Part shown: piece by piece, positions 41,122 to 52,535 of the stretch | Layout of the letters: each line of letters opens with the position of its first letter | How positions within the stretch are numbered: the first letter of the stretch is position 1 | Source of the DNA: Thermus aquaticus | Lineage (GTDB): Bacteria > Deinococcota > Deinococci > Deinococcales > Thermaceae | DNA length: 55,447 bases | Direction: 5' to 3' | NCBI RefSeq assembly: GCF_001280255.1 | Contig: NZ_LHCI01000106.1 | Span: 743,868-799,314, forward strand | Made by a program: the position numbers and the translations under genes | The notes under the pieces: generated by a model | What the model saw: only the letters and a program-made list of their open reading frames with translations | Databases searched by the model: none | Told to the model about the DNA's origin: nothing

Positions 41122-42440
41122 ATGCGGGTGCTTCACGTGGCCCCGGAGGCCTACCCCCTGATCAAGGTAGGGGGGCTCGCCGACGTGGTGGGGGCCTTGC
41201 CCAAGGCCCTGAGGCCCTTAGGGGTGGAGGCCGAGGTCCTCCTCCCCTGGCACGGGGGCCTCGAGGCCAGGCGGGTGGGCGAGGTCCTTTTCACCTTCGC
41301 CGGGCGGGAGGAGGTGGCCCCCCTGGGGGAGCGGGTGGAAGGGGGGGTGCGCTTCCTCCTCCTCGGGGTGGAGGGCTTTGGCCGGGAGCGGGTCTACGGC
41401 TACCCCGACGACCAGGAGCGCTACCTGCGCTTCGCCCTGGCGGCGGGGAGGCTGGCCCAAGGCTACGACCTGGTCCACGCCCACGACTGGACGGCGGCCC
41501 TTCTCGCCCTCCTCGCCCCCACGGTCTACACCATCCACAACCTGGCCCACCAGGGGCTTGTGGACCCCGGCCCCTTTTTCCACTGGACGGGGCTTCCCTG
41601 GAACCTCTTTCACATAGAGGCTTTGGAGTACTACGGCCAGGTCAACCTGATGAAGGGGGGGATCGTCTTCGCCCGGCGGGTGACCACGGTGAGCCCCAGC
41701 TACGCCGAGGAGATCAAGACCCCGGAGTTGGGCATGGGCCTGGACGGGGTCCTCCGCCGCCACGCCGGCAAGCTTAAGGGGATCCTGAACGGCCTGGACC
41801 TCGAGGTCTACGACCCGGCCCAAGACCCCCACCTCCCCGCCCCCTACACCCGGGAGGACCCCTCGGGGAAGGCCCTGGCCAAGGCGGCCTTCCGGGAAAA
41901 GACGGGCCTGAAGCCCCCCATCCTGGCCTACGTGGGGCGGCTGGACTTCCAGAAGGGCCTGGACCTCCTCCAGGCCGCCCTTCCCCGCCTCACGGAGCTG
42001 GGCTTCAGCCTCTACGTCCAGGGGGTGGGGGAGGAGGGGCTGGCCCAGGCCTTCCGGGAAGCGGCGGAGGCCCACCCGGGCCGGGTGGCCTTCCTGGAGG
42101 CCTACCACGAGCCCATGGCCCGCCTGGCCTACGCCGGGGCCGAGGCCCTTTTGGTGCCCAGCCGCTTTGAGCCCTGCGGCCTGGTGCAGATGATCGCCCA
42201 GCGCTACGGCACGCCCCCCGTGGCCCGGGCGGTGGGGGGCCTCAAGGACACCGTGGAGGACGGCCGGACCGGGGTCCTCTTCCAAAGCTACCACCCGGAG
42301 GGCCTCCTCTACGGGGTCCTGCGCCTTTTCCACCTGGGGGCCGAGGCCCTGGGCCTCAGGGGCATGGAGAAGGACTTCTCCTGGCGGGGGCCGGCTTTGG
42401 CCTACCACGGGGTCTACCGGGAGGCCCTAAACTGGAGGGG

Positions 42441-42444
<4 letters not shown>
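41122..42444 (+). CDS. glgA: Glycogen synthase (ADP-glucose)
   Basis: A 440-residue GT5 glycosyltransferase. The N-terminal ADP-glucose loop KVGGLADV is at residues 15-22, and HDWTAALLA and TIHNLAHQG follow. The GT-B C-terminal domain has YVGRLDFQKGLDLL and the acidic ESE-like motif region PSRFEPCGLVQM. It transfers glucose from ADP-glucose to glycogen. It follows the cyclotransferase gene by 3 nt and overlaps the next gene by 4 nt (ATGA). Somewhat shorter than the E. coli enzyme (477), as in other Thermus. Confidence 0.97.
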
Positions 42445-44952
<2,508 letters not shown>

Positions 44953-44959
44953 GCCCTCC

Positions 44960-44965
44960 ATTCTA
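44960..44965 (-). promoter_or_regulatory. -10 box, leaderless ispH promoter
   Basis: TAGAAT, then GGAGGGC (7 nt), then ATG 44952 on the minus strand. It mirrors the TAGAATG arrangement before 1193. Confidence 0.45.
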
Positions 44966-45553
44966 GGGCTTCCTCGGCCCTTCCTCTGTGGTCTGGAGGA
45001 CCCTGGCCGCAAGCTCCTTGGCGAAGGGGGTTTGAGCCCTCTCCAGGGCTTTCCTGGCCGTCTGCCTCCCCTTGCCCCCCGGGCGGAACCCCTCCTGGGC
45101 CAGGGCCAAAAGGCCCAGGGCGGTGGCGGGAAAGGGGAGGCCCGCCGCCTCCAAAAGGCCAAGCCCCTCGCCCAAGCGGTGGAGGGCCTCCCGGTAGCGC
45201 CCCTTCAGGAGGGCCTCGCTTCCCCTCTGGAAGGCCCGGGCCGCCGCCAGAAGGCCATCCCCCTCCACCCAGGGCTCACCGGCCTCGGCGGAGGCGTGGG
45301 CGGCCTCCACAAGCCTTTCCAGGGCGAGGAGGCGCTCTTCCTGGGAGAGGTGGGCAAGGTGGGCGGCCAGGAGGGGGGCGAACCAGGAAAGCCTCAGGGG
45401 GCGGGCGAGGCGGAAGGCCTCCCCCTGGGCCTCCACCTCTTCCCCCAGGGCCTTGAGGAGGGGCACCAGGCGGGGAAAACGGCTCCTGACCTCCTCCCGG
45501 AGGGCCTCCCCCTTGAGGGCCAGAAAAAGGCGAAAGGCCTCTACTCCTTCCAC
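44963..45553 (-). CDS. Conserved-looking protein of unknown function, helical
   Basis: A 196-residue, Ala/Leu/Glu/Arg-rich helical protein with no membrane segment or catalytic motif. The spacing of [14 protein letters not shown] and [21 protein letters not shown] hints at TPR-like helical hairpins. It starts at GTG inside the end of the small upstream gene (13-nt overlap) and ends just before the ispH promoter. Function unknown. Codon bias is typical of the host, supporting a real gene. Confidence 0.6.
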   Translation of the reverse strand: MEGVEAFRLFLALKGEALREEVRSRFPRLVPLLKALGEEVEAQGEAFRLARPLRLSWFAPLLAAHLAHLSQEERLLALERLVEAAHASAEAGEPWVEGDGLLAAARAFQRGSEALLKGRYREALHRLGEGLGLLEAAGLPFPATALGLLALAQEGFRPGGKGRQTARKALERAQTPFAKELAARVLQTTEEGPRKP

Positions 45554-45732
45554 GCCTCCACTTCCTTGTAGTGCACCAAGGCGGCGAAGAGGGGAGAGGG
45601 GCCCTCGGCCACGGCGAACTTCACCTCCACCAGGACCACGTCCTCCGGCAGGCTCTCCACGAAGCGGTTAAGACGCTCTTGAAAAATGTCCGGGTCGTTC
45701 CCGGTGATGACCTTGAAGTGCACCCCCTGCAT
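45541..45732 (-). CDS. Small Cse60-like protein
   Basis: A 63-residue protein (MQGVHFKVITGND... FVESLPEDVVLVEVKFAVAEG... [13 protein letters not shown]). The pattern of two long strands, a helix and a final strand resembles the small sporulation-associated Cse60 family of Firmicutes; the function is unknown. CATAAT (45739-45744) is 6 nt before the ATG, giving a leaderless promoter in the 7-nt gap after the polyprenyl synthase. It is probably a ferredoxin-like small protein. Confidence 0.65.
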   Translation of the reverse strand: MQGVHFKVITGNDPDIFQERLNRFVESLPEDVVLVEVKFAVAEGPSPLFAALVHYKEVEAWKE

Positions 45733-45739
45733 GGCCCCA

Positions 45740-46732
45740 TTATGCCCTCCTTTCCACCAGGGCCTCGAGGAGGCCCACTAGAACCCGGGCCGCCTCCTGG
45801 TTGGGCAGGGCCTTCAGGAGGGGAAGAAGGGCCCCAAGCCCCTCCTCCTTGAGGCGTTGGGCCACGCCCTTGGCCCAGGCCAGGGCCTCGGAGGCAAGGA
45901 GCCTCTCCCAGAGCCAGCGTACCTCCTCTTCCGGCTTGGCCTCCCGGGGGAGGCGCAGAAGGGCCATGGCCCTCTGGCGCTCCTCGAGGGTGGCCTCCTC
46001 CAGGAAGCGGATCAGGATCAGGGTCCGTTTGCCCTCGTAGAGGTCTCCGGCCCGCTCCTTGCCGTAGGCCTCGTCCCCCTCCAGGTTCAGGACGTCGTCC
46101 ACGATCTGGAAAGCCGTCCCCAGCTTGAGGCCCGCCTCCTCGTAGAGGGGATGGGGGGTGTTCCCCGCAAGAAGGGCTCCCAGGCGCAGGGGGGCCACGG
46201 CGGTGTAGTAGGCGGCCTTGTGGGCCACCATGCGCAGGTAGTCCTCCGGGGTCAGGTCCAGCCGTCCCGTGAGGGTCCAGAGGAGGTCCAGGTGCTGGCC
46301 GTAGGCGGTCCGCCGCACCACCTGGTGAAACTCCAGGAGGACCTCGGGGCTTAAGCTTCCCCGGGCCACCCCCTCGGCTAGGAGGCCCCACATCTCCCCG
46401 TGCAGGGCGTCCCCCGCGTTCAGGGCCAGGGGCATGGGGTGGAGGCGGTGGAGGGCGGGAAGCCCCCGGCGCTCCTCGGAGCCGTCCTCTATGTCGTCGT
46501 GGATGAGGACCCAGTTCTGGAAAAGCTCCAGGCCCTCCCCGGCCAGCAGGGCCGCCTCTTCTGGGGCCCCGTGGGCCAGGGCGCTGTAGTAGGTGAGGAG
46601 GCCCCGGAGCATCTTCCCCCCGCGGCGGGGGTAGTCCTGGAGGAGTTCCTGGTAAAGGGGGTCGGGGTGGAGGAGGCGCTTTAGGAGCCTTTCCAAAAGC
46701 GCCCGCCTCACTTCCTGGGGCTCGGGCACCAT
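45740..46732 (-). CDS. Polyprenyl diphosphate synthase (short-chain, E-type)
   Basis: A 330-residue trans-prenyltransferase. The first Asp-rich motif DDIED is at 79-83, in LIHDDIEDGSEERRG; the second is DDVLNLEGDE near 212-221, with N in place of one Asp. GGKMLRG (38-44) binds IPP. It probably makes geranylgeranyl or farnesyl diphosphate for carotenoids or quinones; chain length cannot be fixed by eye. TAAAGT (46740-46745) is 7 nt before ATG 46732. The C-terminal part is degenerate relative to family members. Confidence 0.88.
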   Translation of the reverse strand: MVPEPQEVRRALLERLLKRLLHPDPLYQELLQDYPRRGGKMLRGLLTYYSALAHGAPEEAALLAGEGLELFQNWVLIHDDIEDGSEERRGLPALHRLHPMPLALNAGDALHGEMWGLLAEGVARGSLSPEVLLEFHQVVRRTAYGQHLDLLWTLTGRLDLTPEDYLRMVAHKAAYYTAVAPLRLGALLAGNTPHPLYEEAGLKLGTAFQIVDDVLNLEGDEAYGKERAGDLYEGKRTLILIRFLEEATLEERQRAMALLRLPREAKPEEEVRWLWERLLASEALAWAKGVAQRLKEEGLGALLPLLKALPNQEAARVLVGLLEALVERRA

Positions 46733-46736
46733 GCTA

Positions 46737-46745
46737 TACACTTTA
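46737..46745. promoter_or_regulatory. Overlapping divergent -10 boxes
   Basis: Within a 17-bp gap between divergent start codons, TACACT (46737-46742, plus strand, 7 nt before ATG 46750) and TAAAGT (46740-46745, minus strand, 7 nt before ATG 46732) share 3 bp. Both genes would be leaderless. Polymerase binding on one strand should exclude the other. Confidence 0.6.
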
Positions 46746-46749
46746 GGCC

Positions 46750-47580
46750 ATGCGCGCCTACGCCCTGGGCCTTCTCGCCCTCAACCTCCTCACCCTTATC
46801 TGGGGCACCACCTTCGTGGTGGTCAAGGGGGCGGTGGCGGAGATCTCTCCCAGCCTTTTGGTCCTCCTGCGCTTTTTGGTGGCGGGCCTCTTCTTCCTGC
46901 CCTTTCTCTTCCGCCTCCCTCCCGGGTCCTTGGGCCCCGGCCTGGAGCTGGCCTTCTGGCTCCTTTTAGGCTACGCCTCCCAGGCCATGGGCCTCGAGCA
47001 CACCTCCGCCAGCCGGAGCGCCTTCATCACCGCCTTGAACGTAGTCCTGGTGCCCCTTTTCCTCTCCCTGGCGGGGAGGCGGGTGGAGGGGGTCTGGCTG
47101 GCGGCCTTTCTGGCCTTTCTGGGGGTGGGGCTTCTCTCCTACGACCCCAGGCAGCCCCCCCTGAACGTGGGGGACCTCTGGACCCTTCTCACCGCCCTCA
47201 CCTACGCCATTTACATCGTCCGCCTCGAGGTCCACGCCAAGGCCGTACCCTCTTTGCCCCTCACCGCCGTCCAGGTCCTGGGCACAGGCCTCTTGGCCCT
47301 GCCCTGGGCTCTGGCGGAGGGCTTCCGCCTGGAGGGGGTGCCCTGGGGAGCGGTCCTCTATCTGGGCGTGGCGGCCACGGCCCTCACCACCTGGCTCCAG
47401 ACCTGGGGGCAGAAGCACGTGCCCGCGCCCCAGGCGGCCATCCTCTACACCCTGGAGCCGGTCTGGGCCACCCTCTTCGCCTTCCTGGTCCTGGGGGAGA
47501 GGCTGGGGCCTTCAGGCCTCCTGGGGGCCCTTCTGGTCATACTGGCCACCTTCCAGGCTATCCGCCGATCCCCAGCATGA
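46750..47580 (+). CDS. EamA/DMT-family transporter
   Basis: A 276-residue membrane protein with ten predicted helices in two EamA repeats: IWGTTFVVVKGAV at the start of the first, and ALTYAIYIVRLEVHAKAV plus LEPVWATLFAFLVLGERLGPSGLLGALLV in the second. It is a drug/metabolite exporter; the substrate is unknown. The promoter is leaderless (see 46737). The last 23 nt overlap moaA, convergent. Confidence 0.9.
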   Translation: MRAYALGLLALNLLTLIWGTTFVVVKGAVAEISPSLLVLLRFLVAGLFFLPFLFRLPPGSLGPGLELAFWLLLGYASQAMGLEHTSASRSAFITALNVVLVPLFLSLAGRRVEGVWLAAFLAFLGVGLLSYDPRQPPLNVGDLWTLLTALTYAIYIVRLEVHAKAVPSLPLTAVQVLGTGLLALPWALAEGFRLEGVPWGAVLYLGVAATALTTWLQTWGQKHVPAPQAAILYTLEPVWATLFAFLVLGERLGPSGLLGALLVILATFQAIRRSPA

Positions 47581-48535
47581 CCCGCTTGCGCAGGGTGGGC
47601 AGGGTGTTGCCGAAGGCGGGCTTCCGCTTTGTGGCGATCAGGATGGCGTCCACCAGGGCTTCCACCGGCTCCTCGGCGGCGAAGGCCCAGGAGATGTCCA
47701 TCTCTAGGTCGGTGAGGAGGCAGGGCCTGAGCTTCCGGTCCGAGGTGAGGCGGAGCCTGGAGCAGTTGGAGCAGAAGGGCTCGGTGACCGGGTTGATGAA
47801 GCCCACTGTTCCCTGGCTTCCGGGGATGCGAAAGACCCGGGCCGGGGAGGAGGGGTCGTGGGGAACGGGCTCCAGGGGTCCGTAGACCGCCTCAATGCGG
47901 GCCCGGGTTTCCTTGCCCGGAACGAAGCGGCGGCGGTACTCCTCGGGGTCGGAGTTGTCCAGGTGCATGTACTCAATGAAGCGCATGTGGAGGGGGCGCT
48001 CCAGGGAGAGCCCCGCCAGGGGGACCACCTCCTCCTCGTTCATCCCGCGGATGACCACGGCGTTCAGCTTCACCGGGTGGAGGCCCAGCTCCAAAGCGGT
48101 CTCCACGGCCTCCAAAACCCTTTCCACCCTGCCCCCCCGGGTGATGCGGGTGAAGACCTCGGGAGTGAGGGCGTCCAGGGAGATGTTGACCCGGTTGAGG
48201 CCCGCCTCCACCAGCTCCCTGGCCCGTTTGGCGAAGAGGAGGCCGTTGGTGGTGATGGCCACGTCCTCTATGCCCTCCTTCTCCCGGGCCTTGGCGATCA
48301 TCTGGGGAAGCTCCTTGCGCACCAGGGGTTCGCCCCCCGTGAAGCGCACGGCGGAGAGGCCCAGGAGGGAGGCGGCCTCCAGAAAGTGGTCCACCTCCTC
48401 CACGGTGAGGGTACCCGGGGGCTCGGCCACCTCGAGGCCCAGGGGGTGGCAGTAGAGGCAGTGAAGGTTGCAACGGGGCGTCACCGAGATGCGAACGTCC
48501 TTGATGACCCTCCCGTAGGTGTCCAGTAGGCGCAT
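47558..48535 (-). CDS. moaA: GTP 3',8-cyclase MoaA (molybdenum cofactor)
   Basis: A 325-residue radical SAM enzyme. The SAM cluster motif CNLHCLYC uses C22, C26 and C29; the C-terminal cluster cysteines lie in FCSNCSRLRLTSDRKLRPCL; the protein ends in the conserved GG. It begins molybdopterin synthesis by cyclising GTP; the partner moaC is not in the window. The start ATG 48535 follows GGGGGAAG. Its upstream region ends at the inverted repeat of an insertion element, so its native promoter may have been altered. Confidence 0.95.
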   Translation of the reverse strand: MRLLDTYGRVIKDVRISVTPRCNLHCLYCHPLGLEVAEPPGTLTVEEVDHFLEAASLLGLSAVRFTGGEPLVRKELPQMIAKAREKEGIEDVAITTNGLLFAKRARELVEAGLNRVNISLDALTPEVFTRITRGGRVERVLEAVETALELGLHPVKLNAVVIRGMNEEEVVPLAGLSLERPLHMRFIEYMHLDNSDPEEYRRRFVPGKETRARIEAVYGPLEPVPHDPSSPARVFRIPGSQGTVGFINPVTEPFCSNCSRLRLTSDRKLRPCLLTDLEMDISWAFAAEEPVEALVDAILIATKRKPAFGNTLPTLRKRVMLGIGG

Positions 48536-48561
48536 GCTTCCCCCTTGCCCAACAGGATACA

Positions 48562-49324
48562 CCCGACATTCCGCACCCCTCCCCCCATGCCTTAGGATTT
48601 TGGGATGGAAACCCCACCCAACCTACAGGTCTACGACCTGGGCCACCTGGGCCTGGTGGCTAGCGTGCTGGACAGAATCCGGCTGGTGGAGACCGTGGAC
48701 CGCCTCGTGGGCCCTAGGCCCGGGGAAAAGGTCTCCACCGGGATGGCCCTCAAGGCCGCCCTCTTGAACGCCATGAACCTGGTCTGCGCCGACACCGGGG
48801 GGATTCCCCTGCTCTTCGCCCCCGGGGACGGAAACCAGTCGGACCGGGAGGCCCTGGTGCCTCTATTGGCCCGCTACCGCCAGGCCCTGGACCTGGGGGC
48901 GGTGGTGGTGCTGGACGGGGCGGGGTACAGCCGGGAGAACCTCCGGGCCCTGGAGGGGTTCTCTCGGATCCGGAAGAGGGCCTCCGGCGGCGGGTGGCGC
49001 GGGCGGAGGGGGAGGCTGAGAAGACCCTGGGAAAGCTCCTTTCCCGCAGGTTCGCCTGCGAGGCGGACGCCCGGCGGGCCCTGGCGGTAGATGAGGAGGC
49101 CAGTGGGAAGCTTTCCTACCACCGCCTGGTCTACCTGGGGGTACAGGAAGAGCGGCGCTGGGGGCGGGTGGGGCGTCCCTGGAAGGGGGAGGCGCCCCTC
49201 TCGGTGGGCTACCGCTTCCTGGCCCGCTTGGAGGTGGACGAGGGGAAGCTGGAGCGGGCGAGGCGGGGCCTACTGGGGGCACGGCGATATTATCTCCTGG
49301 AGTGAGGGGGGTGCGGAATGTGGG
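48562..49324. mobile_element. Internally deleted IS1634/IS4-like element
   Basis: The ends are imperfect inverted repeats: CCCGACATTCCGCACCCC (48562-48579) and GGGGTGCGGAATGTGGG (49308-49324), 17 of 18 positions matching with one extra G. Inside are pieces of a transposase. At 763 bp it is less than half the normal size of this family, so it cannot move by itself. Target duplications are not clear. Confidence 0.75.
48605..49305 (+). pseudogene. Broken IS1634-family transposase
   Basis: The N-terminal part (VYDLGHLGLVASVLDRIRLVETVD...LKAALLNAMNL) is joined to a later block (LFAPGDGNQSDREALVPLLARYRQAL...VVLDGAGYSRENL), with roughly 130 residues of the catalytic core missing. A frameshift near 48965 moves the rest (EKTLGKLLSRRFACEADARRAL...) to another frame. 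The catalytic aspartate region is lost, so it is non-functional. Confidence 0.8.
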
Positions 49325-50030
49325 TACCAGATCGCCGACCTGCCTGCCGCCCAGGAGGTGGGGGGAGGGGAGCTCAGGCCCAGGGTGGCCGTCTACCGGA
49401 TTCCCCTTACCTCGGATGGGGCCGTGCGGATTTCGGCGGTCTCCAGCCAGCTAGAGCTTTCCGCCCGGCTCCACCTGGTCCTGTTGGACGAGAAGGGCGT
49501 GGTGCAGGCCGTGAGCGTGGCCCGGAACTGGTTCGCAGCCCGCCAGGAGCTCACCCCCCTGGCCCTGAGGCCCCAGATCACCACCGACCCCGGCTTCCGC
49601 CTCAACTTCCGGGGCCAGGCGGGGCAGGTCTTCTACCTAAACGGTGGAAAACTACGCCTTGAGCGAGGACCGGGTCACCCTCTACGCCGATGCCTTCACC
49701 CCTAACTCCCAGGGCCAGGGAGAGGCCTTCTCTTCCAGCACCAAGCGAGGGGCCATAGAGTTTGTTGATGACTTTGACTGGTACAACGTGGCCTCTGCCA
49801 CGGGCTACCTGCGCTTCACCTACAGCGGCCCTCTAGACCTGGTGGCCCTCCTCCTTTATAACAGGCTCAACGACGCCTATCCCCGCACGCTGGACCCGGT
49901 GGTGAACTGTGCCCCCATCGCCCCCGCCACCCTTCTGGTGGTGCGGGACCGGGGCCTAGCCCGGGCCGGTTTTGACGAGTCCTTAAGCGGCCGCTACACG
50001 CTGGAGATCTCCGACACCCCTTGCCCGTAG
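49325..50030 (+). pseudogene. Broken gene of an extracellular-type protein (5' end lost, one frameshift)
   Basis: The reading frame begins exactly at the IS end with no start codon (YQIADLPAAQEVG...). It shifts at about 49640, where a base too many separates FYLN from VENYALSEDRVTLYADAF. The tail shows PPC-like features (FVDDFDWYNVASATGYLRFTYSG, ending SDTPCP), typical of secreted beta-sandwich proteins. It is a remnant of a gene interrupted by, or placed next to, the IS. Confidence 0.65.
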
Positions 50031-50217
50031 GCCTTCTTTGAGTTAGGTGAGACCAGGCTAAAGGCGCTTAAGACTTTTCTCATGCAAGCCCGCCTTAGGA
50101 GTCCCCTACTCGGCGGGGTTATTAAACCCATAAAGCGATTCCAAATAAACAGGGAGCTTCCGGATGAGGAGGAAGCCTCATCCTTCTCAGCTTCCTCCGG
50201 AAGGCCCCAGCATACTC
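50031..50217 (+). promoter_or_regulatory. Low-GC leader with alternative hairpins
   Basis: This gap is less GC-rich than the surroundings and has no gene. Before the 3D-protein start it can fold as CTTCCGGA (50157-50164)/TCCGGAAG (50196-50203) with an inner GATGAGG/CCTCATC (50163-50169/50176-50182), or alternatively as GGAGGAAG (50168-50175)/CTTCCTCC (50191-50198). The two are mutually exclusive. This may be a folding switch or chance symmetry. Confidence 0.35.
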
Positions 50218-50655
50218 ATGGACGCTATGCGGGGTTCTCTCCTTTCGCTTTATCTGGTTCTCGCCATTGCGGGAGCCTTGGCCCAGACCGGGCCCAAGAA
50301 GGTCATGGTCCTTCAGGCCACGGCCTACACCTCCAGCGTCCGGGAGACCGACAGCACCCCCTTTGTCACCGCCACCGGCATGCGCACGCGGCTCGGGGTC
50401 CTGGCGGTGAGCCCGGACCTCCTCAGGGTCCTTCCCTACGGCACCAAGGTGCGCCTCAAGGACCTGGGCACAGTCCAGGGCCGGGGCCGGGGGCAGTTCA
50501 GCTACCTCTTTGAGGGGCGGGTCTTCGTGGTGGCCGACGTCATGAACCCCAGGATGCGGCAGAAGCTGGACGTCTGGCTTCCCGACCGGGCCACCGCCCT
50601 GCGCTTTGGCCGCCGCTTAGTCCAGCTGGAGGTGGTGGAGTACCCCAGGCGCTGA
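50218..50655 (+). CDS. Secreted 3D-domain protein
   Basis: A 145-residue protein with a signal peptide (MDAMRGSLLSLYLVLAIAGALAQ) and a C-terminal 3D domain: AVSPDLLRVLPYGTKVRL and VFVVADVMNPRMRQKLDVWLPDRATALRFGRR, carrying two of the three aspartates in register. The domain is shared with MltA-type lytic transglycosylases and RpfB/YocH-like wall enzymes, so it probably acts on peptidoglycan in the periplasm. ATG 50218 is used; ATG 50227 is an alternative. Confidence 0.8.
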   Translation: MDAMRGSLLSLYLVLAIAGALAQTGPKKVMVLQATAYTSSVRETDSTPFVTATGMRTRLGVLAVSPDLLRVLPYGTKVRLKDLGTVQGRGRGQFSYLFEGRVFVVADVMNPRMRQKLDVWLPDRATALRFGRRLVQLEVVEYPRR

Positions 50656-50673
50656 AGCCCTTATCCTGAGGGC

Positions 50674-51789
50674 GTGCGCTTCGCCCTTTTCCTGGCCCTG
50701 GCCCACCTGAAGCGGCGCCCCCTGCAGACGGGCCTGGCCCTTTTGGGCATTGGGGTTGGGGTGGCGGTGCTTTTGGCCGCCCTCTCCCTCACCAACGGCT
50801 TCACGGACGGCCTGGTGCGGGCCACCCTCAAGGCCTATCCCCATCTGGTTCTCTTCAGCTTCGGCGAGGAGCTTCCCCCTCTTCCCCCCCACCCCGAGGT
50901 GGAGCAAAGCGCCCCCTTCGCCGCCACCAAAGCCCTGTTGGTGCGCCCGGCGGAGGGCGGGCGGGGGGCGGGGGTGGACTTCGCCACCCTGGTGGGCCTG
51001 GGGGAGGGTGGAGAGGCCCTCTACCCCGAGCTCGGCCTCAAGCTGGAGCCTGGAGGCATCTACCTGGGCGCGGCGCTGGTCCAGACCCTGGGGGTCTACC
51101 CCGGGGACACCCTCTTGGCCATGTCCGCCACCCAGGAGAGGGTCAGGCTTAGGGTCCTGGGTTCCTTCCGCACGGGCAACTTCCTCCTGGACTCGGGCTA
51201 CGCCTTCGTGGACCTGAAGACGGTGGAGGCCCTGGCCGGGCTTAAGGCCCAGGGGTACCAGGTGCGCCTCAAGGACCCCTGGCGGGCCAAAGAGGTGGGG
51301 GAGGCCCTGGCGGGAACGCGCTTTTTCCCCCAGGCCTGGCAGGACACCCAGCGGACGCTTTTGGAGCAGCTTTCCCTCCAGAAGCGGGTTCTGGGCATCC
51401 TGATCTTCCTGATCGTGGCCGTGGCTGCTTTGGGCGTGGCCAACCTCCTGGTGCTGAAGGTGGTGGAGAAGACGCCAGAGATCGCCCTCCTCCGGGCCAT
51501 GGGGGCCTCGAGGTTCACCGTGGGCCTGGTCTTCGCCCTGGAAGGGGCGGTCCTGGGCCTTTTGGGGGTAGCCCTGGGCAACCTTATGGGCTACCTCCTC
51601 TGCCTTTACCTTTCCCTGCGGCCCGTGGGCCTTCCCGGGGAGCTCTACTTCCTCACCCACCTCCCCGTGGAGATGCGCCTTACGGACTTCCTGCAGGTGA
51701 GCGGGGCCAGCCTCCTCGCCACCTTCCTGGCCTCCCTCCTGCCCCTGGCCCGCGCCTTTAGGGTGCGTCCGGGGGTGGTCCTCAGGTAG
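50674..51789 (+). CDS. FtsX/MacB-like ABC transporter permease
   Basis: A 371-residue protein with one N-terminal helix (about 20-45), a long extracytoplasmic region (about 50-240) and three C-terminal helices with the FtsX fold (LGILIFLIVAVAALGVANLLVLKVVEKTPEIALLRAMGAS). It resembles LolC/LolE or MacB-type permeases that move lipoproteins or peptides. The ATPase partner is not adjacent. Start GTG 50674 lies 18 nt after the 3D gene. The stop TAG overlaps the start of the tRNA promoter. Confidence 0.88.
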   Translation: MRFALFLALAHLKRRPLQTGLALLGIGVGVAVLLAALSLTNGFTDGLVRATLKAYPHLVLFSFGEELPPLPPHPEVEQSAPFAATKALLVRPAEGGRGAGVDFATLVGLGEGGEALYPELGLKLEPGGIYLGAALVQTLGVYPGDTLLAMSATQERVRLRVLGSFRTGNFLLDSGYAFVDLKTVEALAGLKAQGYQVRLKDPWRAKEVGEALAGTRFFPQAWQDTQRTLLEQLSLQKRVLGILIFLIVAVAALGVANLLVLKVVEKTPEIALLRAMGASRFTVGLVFALEGAVLGLLGVALGNLMGYLLCLYLSLRPVGLPGELYFLTHLPVEMRLTDFLQVSGASLLATFLASLLPLARAFRVRPGVVLR

Positions 51790-51818
51790 TTGCGCCCCCG
51801 GGGTTTCTGCCCTAGACT
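51790..51818 (+). promoter_or_regulatory. Promoter of tRNA-Thr
   Basis: TTGCGC (51790-51795), 17-nt spacer, TAGACT (51813-51818). Transcription would start about 51825, a few bases before the tRNA. Confidence 0.7.
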
Positions 51819-51830
51819 CTTCTAGGGCGG

Positions 51831-51905
51831 GCCGGTGTAGCTCAGCGGTAGAGCAACCGCCTCGTAAGCGGTAGGCCGCCGGTTCAAATCCGGCCACCGG
51901 CTCCA
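51831..51905 (+). tRNA. tRNA-Thr (CGT)
   Basis: A 75-nt tRNA with encoded CCA. Acceptor GCCGGTG/CACCGGC, anticodon stem ACCGC/GCGGT with loop CTCGTAA (anticodon CGT), and T-arm GCCGG/CCGGC. The discriminator is T, as usual for tRNA-Thr. Confidence 0.97.
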
Positions 51906-51910
51906 ATGGA

Positions 51911-51949
51911 CCCCGCCCGGGGCCTTTCGCGGGCGGGGTTTGGCTTTTT
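51911..51949 (+). terminator. Terminator of tRNA-Thr
   Basis: CCCCGCCCG (51911-51919) pairs perfectly with CGGGCGGGG (51930-51938), followed by TTTGGCTTTTT. A classic intrinsic terminator separating the tRNA from the str operon. Confidence 0.9.
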
Positions 51950-51957
51950 CCCCCGTC

Positions 51958-51986
51958 TTGCCAAGAGGAGCAGGGTCCTGTACACT
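51958..51986 (+). promoter_or_regulatory. Promoter of the str operon
   Basis: TTGCCA (51958-51963), a 17-nt spacer and TACACT (51981-51986). The start site would be near 51993, leaving a leader of about 120 nt before rpsL. Confidence 0.75.
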
Positions 51987-51999
51987 AGGCAAGTTGAGG

Positions 52000-52094
52000 G
52001 CCTTCAGGGCCAGCCCCTGGTCCTGAAGGCGGTGCCCTGTGCGGGCAAAATCGGGGAAGGCCTCCTTCCCCGGGCGGATCTTGAGAACACAGGG
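52000..52094 (+). promoter_or_regulatory. Structured leader of the str operon
   Basis: Three stems can be drawn: GCCTTCAGG (52000-52008)/CCTGAAGGC (52022-52030); CCCTGTG (52035-52041)/CACAGGG (52088-52094); and inside the latter GGGGAAGG (52053-52060)/CCTTCCCC (52064-52071). This resembles ribosomal-protein leaders that bind a product of the operon, but the binding protein (S7 or S12) is a guess. Confidence 0.5.
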
Positions 52095-52114
52095 GCAAGT
52101 CCAAGAAGAAGGGA

Positions 52115-52528
<414 letters not shown>

Positions 52529-52535
52529 GTGAGGT

